64,000 bases of DNA from Ophiura sarsii (taxonomy: Eukaryota; Echinodermata; Ophiuroidea; Amphilepidida; Ophiuridae). The DNA is taken from the NCBI GenBank assembly GCA_035610835.1, contig CM069459.1, positions 29,407,570 through 29,471,569 on the forward strand. Direction: 5' to 3'. Positions 62,768 through 64,000 of the stretch are shown here, in pieces (the first letter of the stretch is position 1; each line of letters starts with the position of its first letter). A program made the translations under genes and the position numbers. The notes under the pieces are model-generated. The model was not told the DNA's origin, did no database searches, and was given only the letters and a program-made list of their open reading frames with translations.

Positions 62768-63178
62768 CTGTAATAAGAGAACATTTTGTTACATAACTGT
62801 GACATCGACAATGTAAACTGGTTAACACAGTTCTGATCTATATCTTTTAATAGATTGGACAGTTTTAATCTTTTCTCTAAATATTCTATTACCTGTTTGA
62901 AAGCTCAACATCTTAACTGTCCACGCAAATTGTTAAATAAATTGAATTGTTTTACATTTGTATCGAGTGTTCTCAATTTAACAACAAACTCAAATTGTAA
63001 AAAAAAAAATCTTCAAACTAACCAGTTTAATACATCCTTTTGTAACTCTCAATATTTCGTATTTCCTTAGACATAACAAATATAACATAACACTAAAATA
63101 ATTAAAATAACATACGGTGTATTACTTTAATTATTATACAAATCAATTGAATAGATAACAAAAAGATATACTACTTAC

Positions 63179-63358
63179 CACAACTCGGTGTTTCATGATC
63201 CCATGTTTGGTTCGCCTGGCAAGTTGCATTAACATCTCCTTTTAGCATATATCCGTCATCACAACAGAACTCTACATAATCTTGGTATTCGTAGACGCTG
63301 TTATCAGCTTTGACGGTACCGTTTCCAGGAGCCTCTATATCATCACACATGTTTGGTT
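63179..63358 (-). CDS. CCP array exon R34
   Basis: Distal consensus unit; its upstream spacer is type b with a tttccctag variant. Confidence 0.93.
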
Positions 63359-63759
63359 CTGTAATAAGAGAACATTTTGTTACATAACTGTGACATCGAC
63401 AATGTAAACTGGTTAACACAGTTCTGATCTATATCTTTTAATAGATTGGACAGTTTTAATCTTTTCTCTAAATATTCTATTACCTGGTTGAAAAAAACTG
63501 TCCACGCAAATTGTTAAAAAAATTGAATTGTTTTACATTTGCATCGAGTGTTCTCAATTTAACAACAAACTCAAATTGTAAAAAAAAAATTCTTCAAACT
63601 AACCAGTTTAATACATCCTTTTGTAACTCTCAATATTTCGTATTTCCCTAGACATAACAAATATAACATAACACTAAAATAATTAAAATAACATACGGTG
63701 TATTACTTTAATTATTAAACAAATCAATTGAATAGATAACAAAAAGATATACTACTTAC

Positions 63760-63939
63760 CACAACTCGGTGTTTCATGATCCCATGTTTGGTTCGCCTGG
63801 CAAGTTGCATTAACATCTCCTTTTAGCATATATCCGTCATCACAACAGAACTCTACATAATCTTGGTATTCGTAGACGCTGTTATCAGCTTTGACGGTAC
63901 CGTTTCCAGGAGCCTCTATATCATCACACATGTTTGGTT
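63760..63939 (-). CDS. CCP array exon R35 (last complete unit in window)
   Basis: Distal consensus unit. Intron sequence of the next unit continues to base 64000, so the array extends beyond the window. Confidence 0.93.
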
Positions 63940-64000
63940 CTGTAATAAGAGAACATTTTGTTACATAACTGTGACATCGACAATGTAAACTGGTTAACAC

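Larger units (their letters stand above)
4838..64000 (-). other. Multi-exon gene for a CCP/EGF/TSP1/TSP3 type I membrane protein (5' end outside window)
   Basis: One gene model links 55 minus-strand exons. The exons share compatible splice phases (phase 1 at both ends until the membrane exon), have GT donors and AG acceptors, and read through without a stop. Module order is CCP x37, then EGF and follistatin-N-like modules, TSP1, Gly-rich, CCP, EGF, follistatin-N-like, TSP1, Gly-rich, TSP3 x6, transmembrane, tail. Signal peptide and start codon are not in the window. The combination resembles large extracellular mosaic proteins of deuterostomes, but I recognise no named orthologue. It could in principle be two genes in tandem; against that, no poly(A) signal plus start pair was seen between modules and the phases join throughout. 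Confidence 0.8.
42884..64000 (-). repeat. Tandem exon-intron array, about 581-591 bp unit, 35 CCP units and continuing
   Basis: Each unit is a 180-bp CCP exon plus about 400 bp of intron. Starts of exons repeat at 576-591 bp; in the distal half the period is exactly 581, with 591 at four places. Introns are as conserved as exons, which points to recent duplication and homogenisation rather than selection on protein alone. Proximal half (R1-R14) is more diverged than distal half (R15-R35). Confidence 0.97.

Noticed and set aside
43726..63070. Repeated plus-strand ORFs of about 71-80 codons beginning MDSFN in the array introns
   Set aside because: They lie antisense in introns and recur only because the whole unit is duplicated; frames break in type a-c spacers and no domain is present.

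Overview
The window is animal (eukaryotic) genomic DNA. It is AT-rich and intron-dense, full of short inverted-repeat transposons, tRNA-derived repeats and satellites, with one 100-base assembly gap. The domain repertoire (CCP/sushi, EGF, TSP1 and TSP3 as single exons) and the repeat style suggest a marine invertebrate, most likely an invertebrate deuterostome; the species cannot be fixed from the sequence.

Nearly everything that codes belongs to ONE minus-strand gene. It enters from beyond base 64000 and ends at a TAA at 4838-4840, with a poly(A) signal at 4738-4743. I recovered 55 exons from splice sites, reading frame and domain content. In transcript order: 35 tandem CCP exons (63939 down to 42884), two more CCP exons (41.5 and 37.8 kb), then repeated cassettes of CCP, EGF, a short follistatin-N-like Cys module, TSP1 and a Gly-rich linker (37.5-17.9 kb), six TSP3 calcium-binding exons (14.1-6.0 kb), one transmembrane exon with a Cys cluster (5.0 kb), and a short last coding exon. 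All internal exon junctions up to the transmembrane exon are phase 1, so modules can be gained, lost or skipped without breaking the frame. The visible part encodes about 3,000 residues of a type I membrane protein; the signal peptide and N-terminus lie outside.

Region by region: 1-4.7 kb is downstream flank with a TIR element, a SINE-like repeat and a 71-bp satellite. 4.8-18.1 kb holds the cytoplasmic, membrane, TSP3 and Gly-rich exons, separated by foldback elements, a 33-bp satellite and the gap. 18.4-37.9 kb holds the cassette region with decayed exon copies, a LINE remnant and several MITEs. 38-42.8 kb is mostly non-coding, with one divergent CCP exon. 42.9-64 kb is the CCP array, with a roughly 581-591 bp period, one 1-kb insertion and a higher-order repeat pattern.

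The most notable system is this apparently undescribed receptor. It has a very long, still-homogenising CCP stalk with an unpaired Cys and three N-glycosylation sequons in nearly every unit. A TSP3 calcium-binding stem leads straight into the membrane, without the usual thrombospondin C-terminal lectin-like domain. The tail is short and carries two tyrosines, one in a YxxM motif. A role in recognition, adhesion or immunity is inference only.
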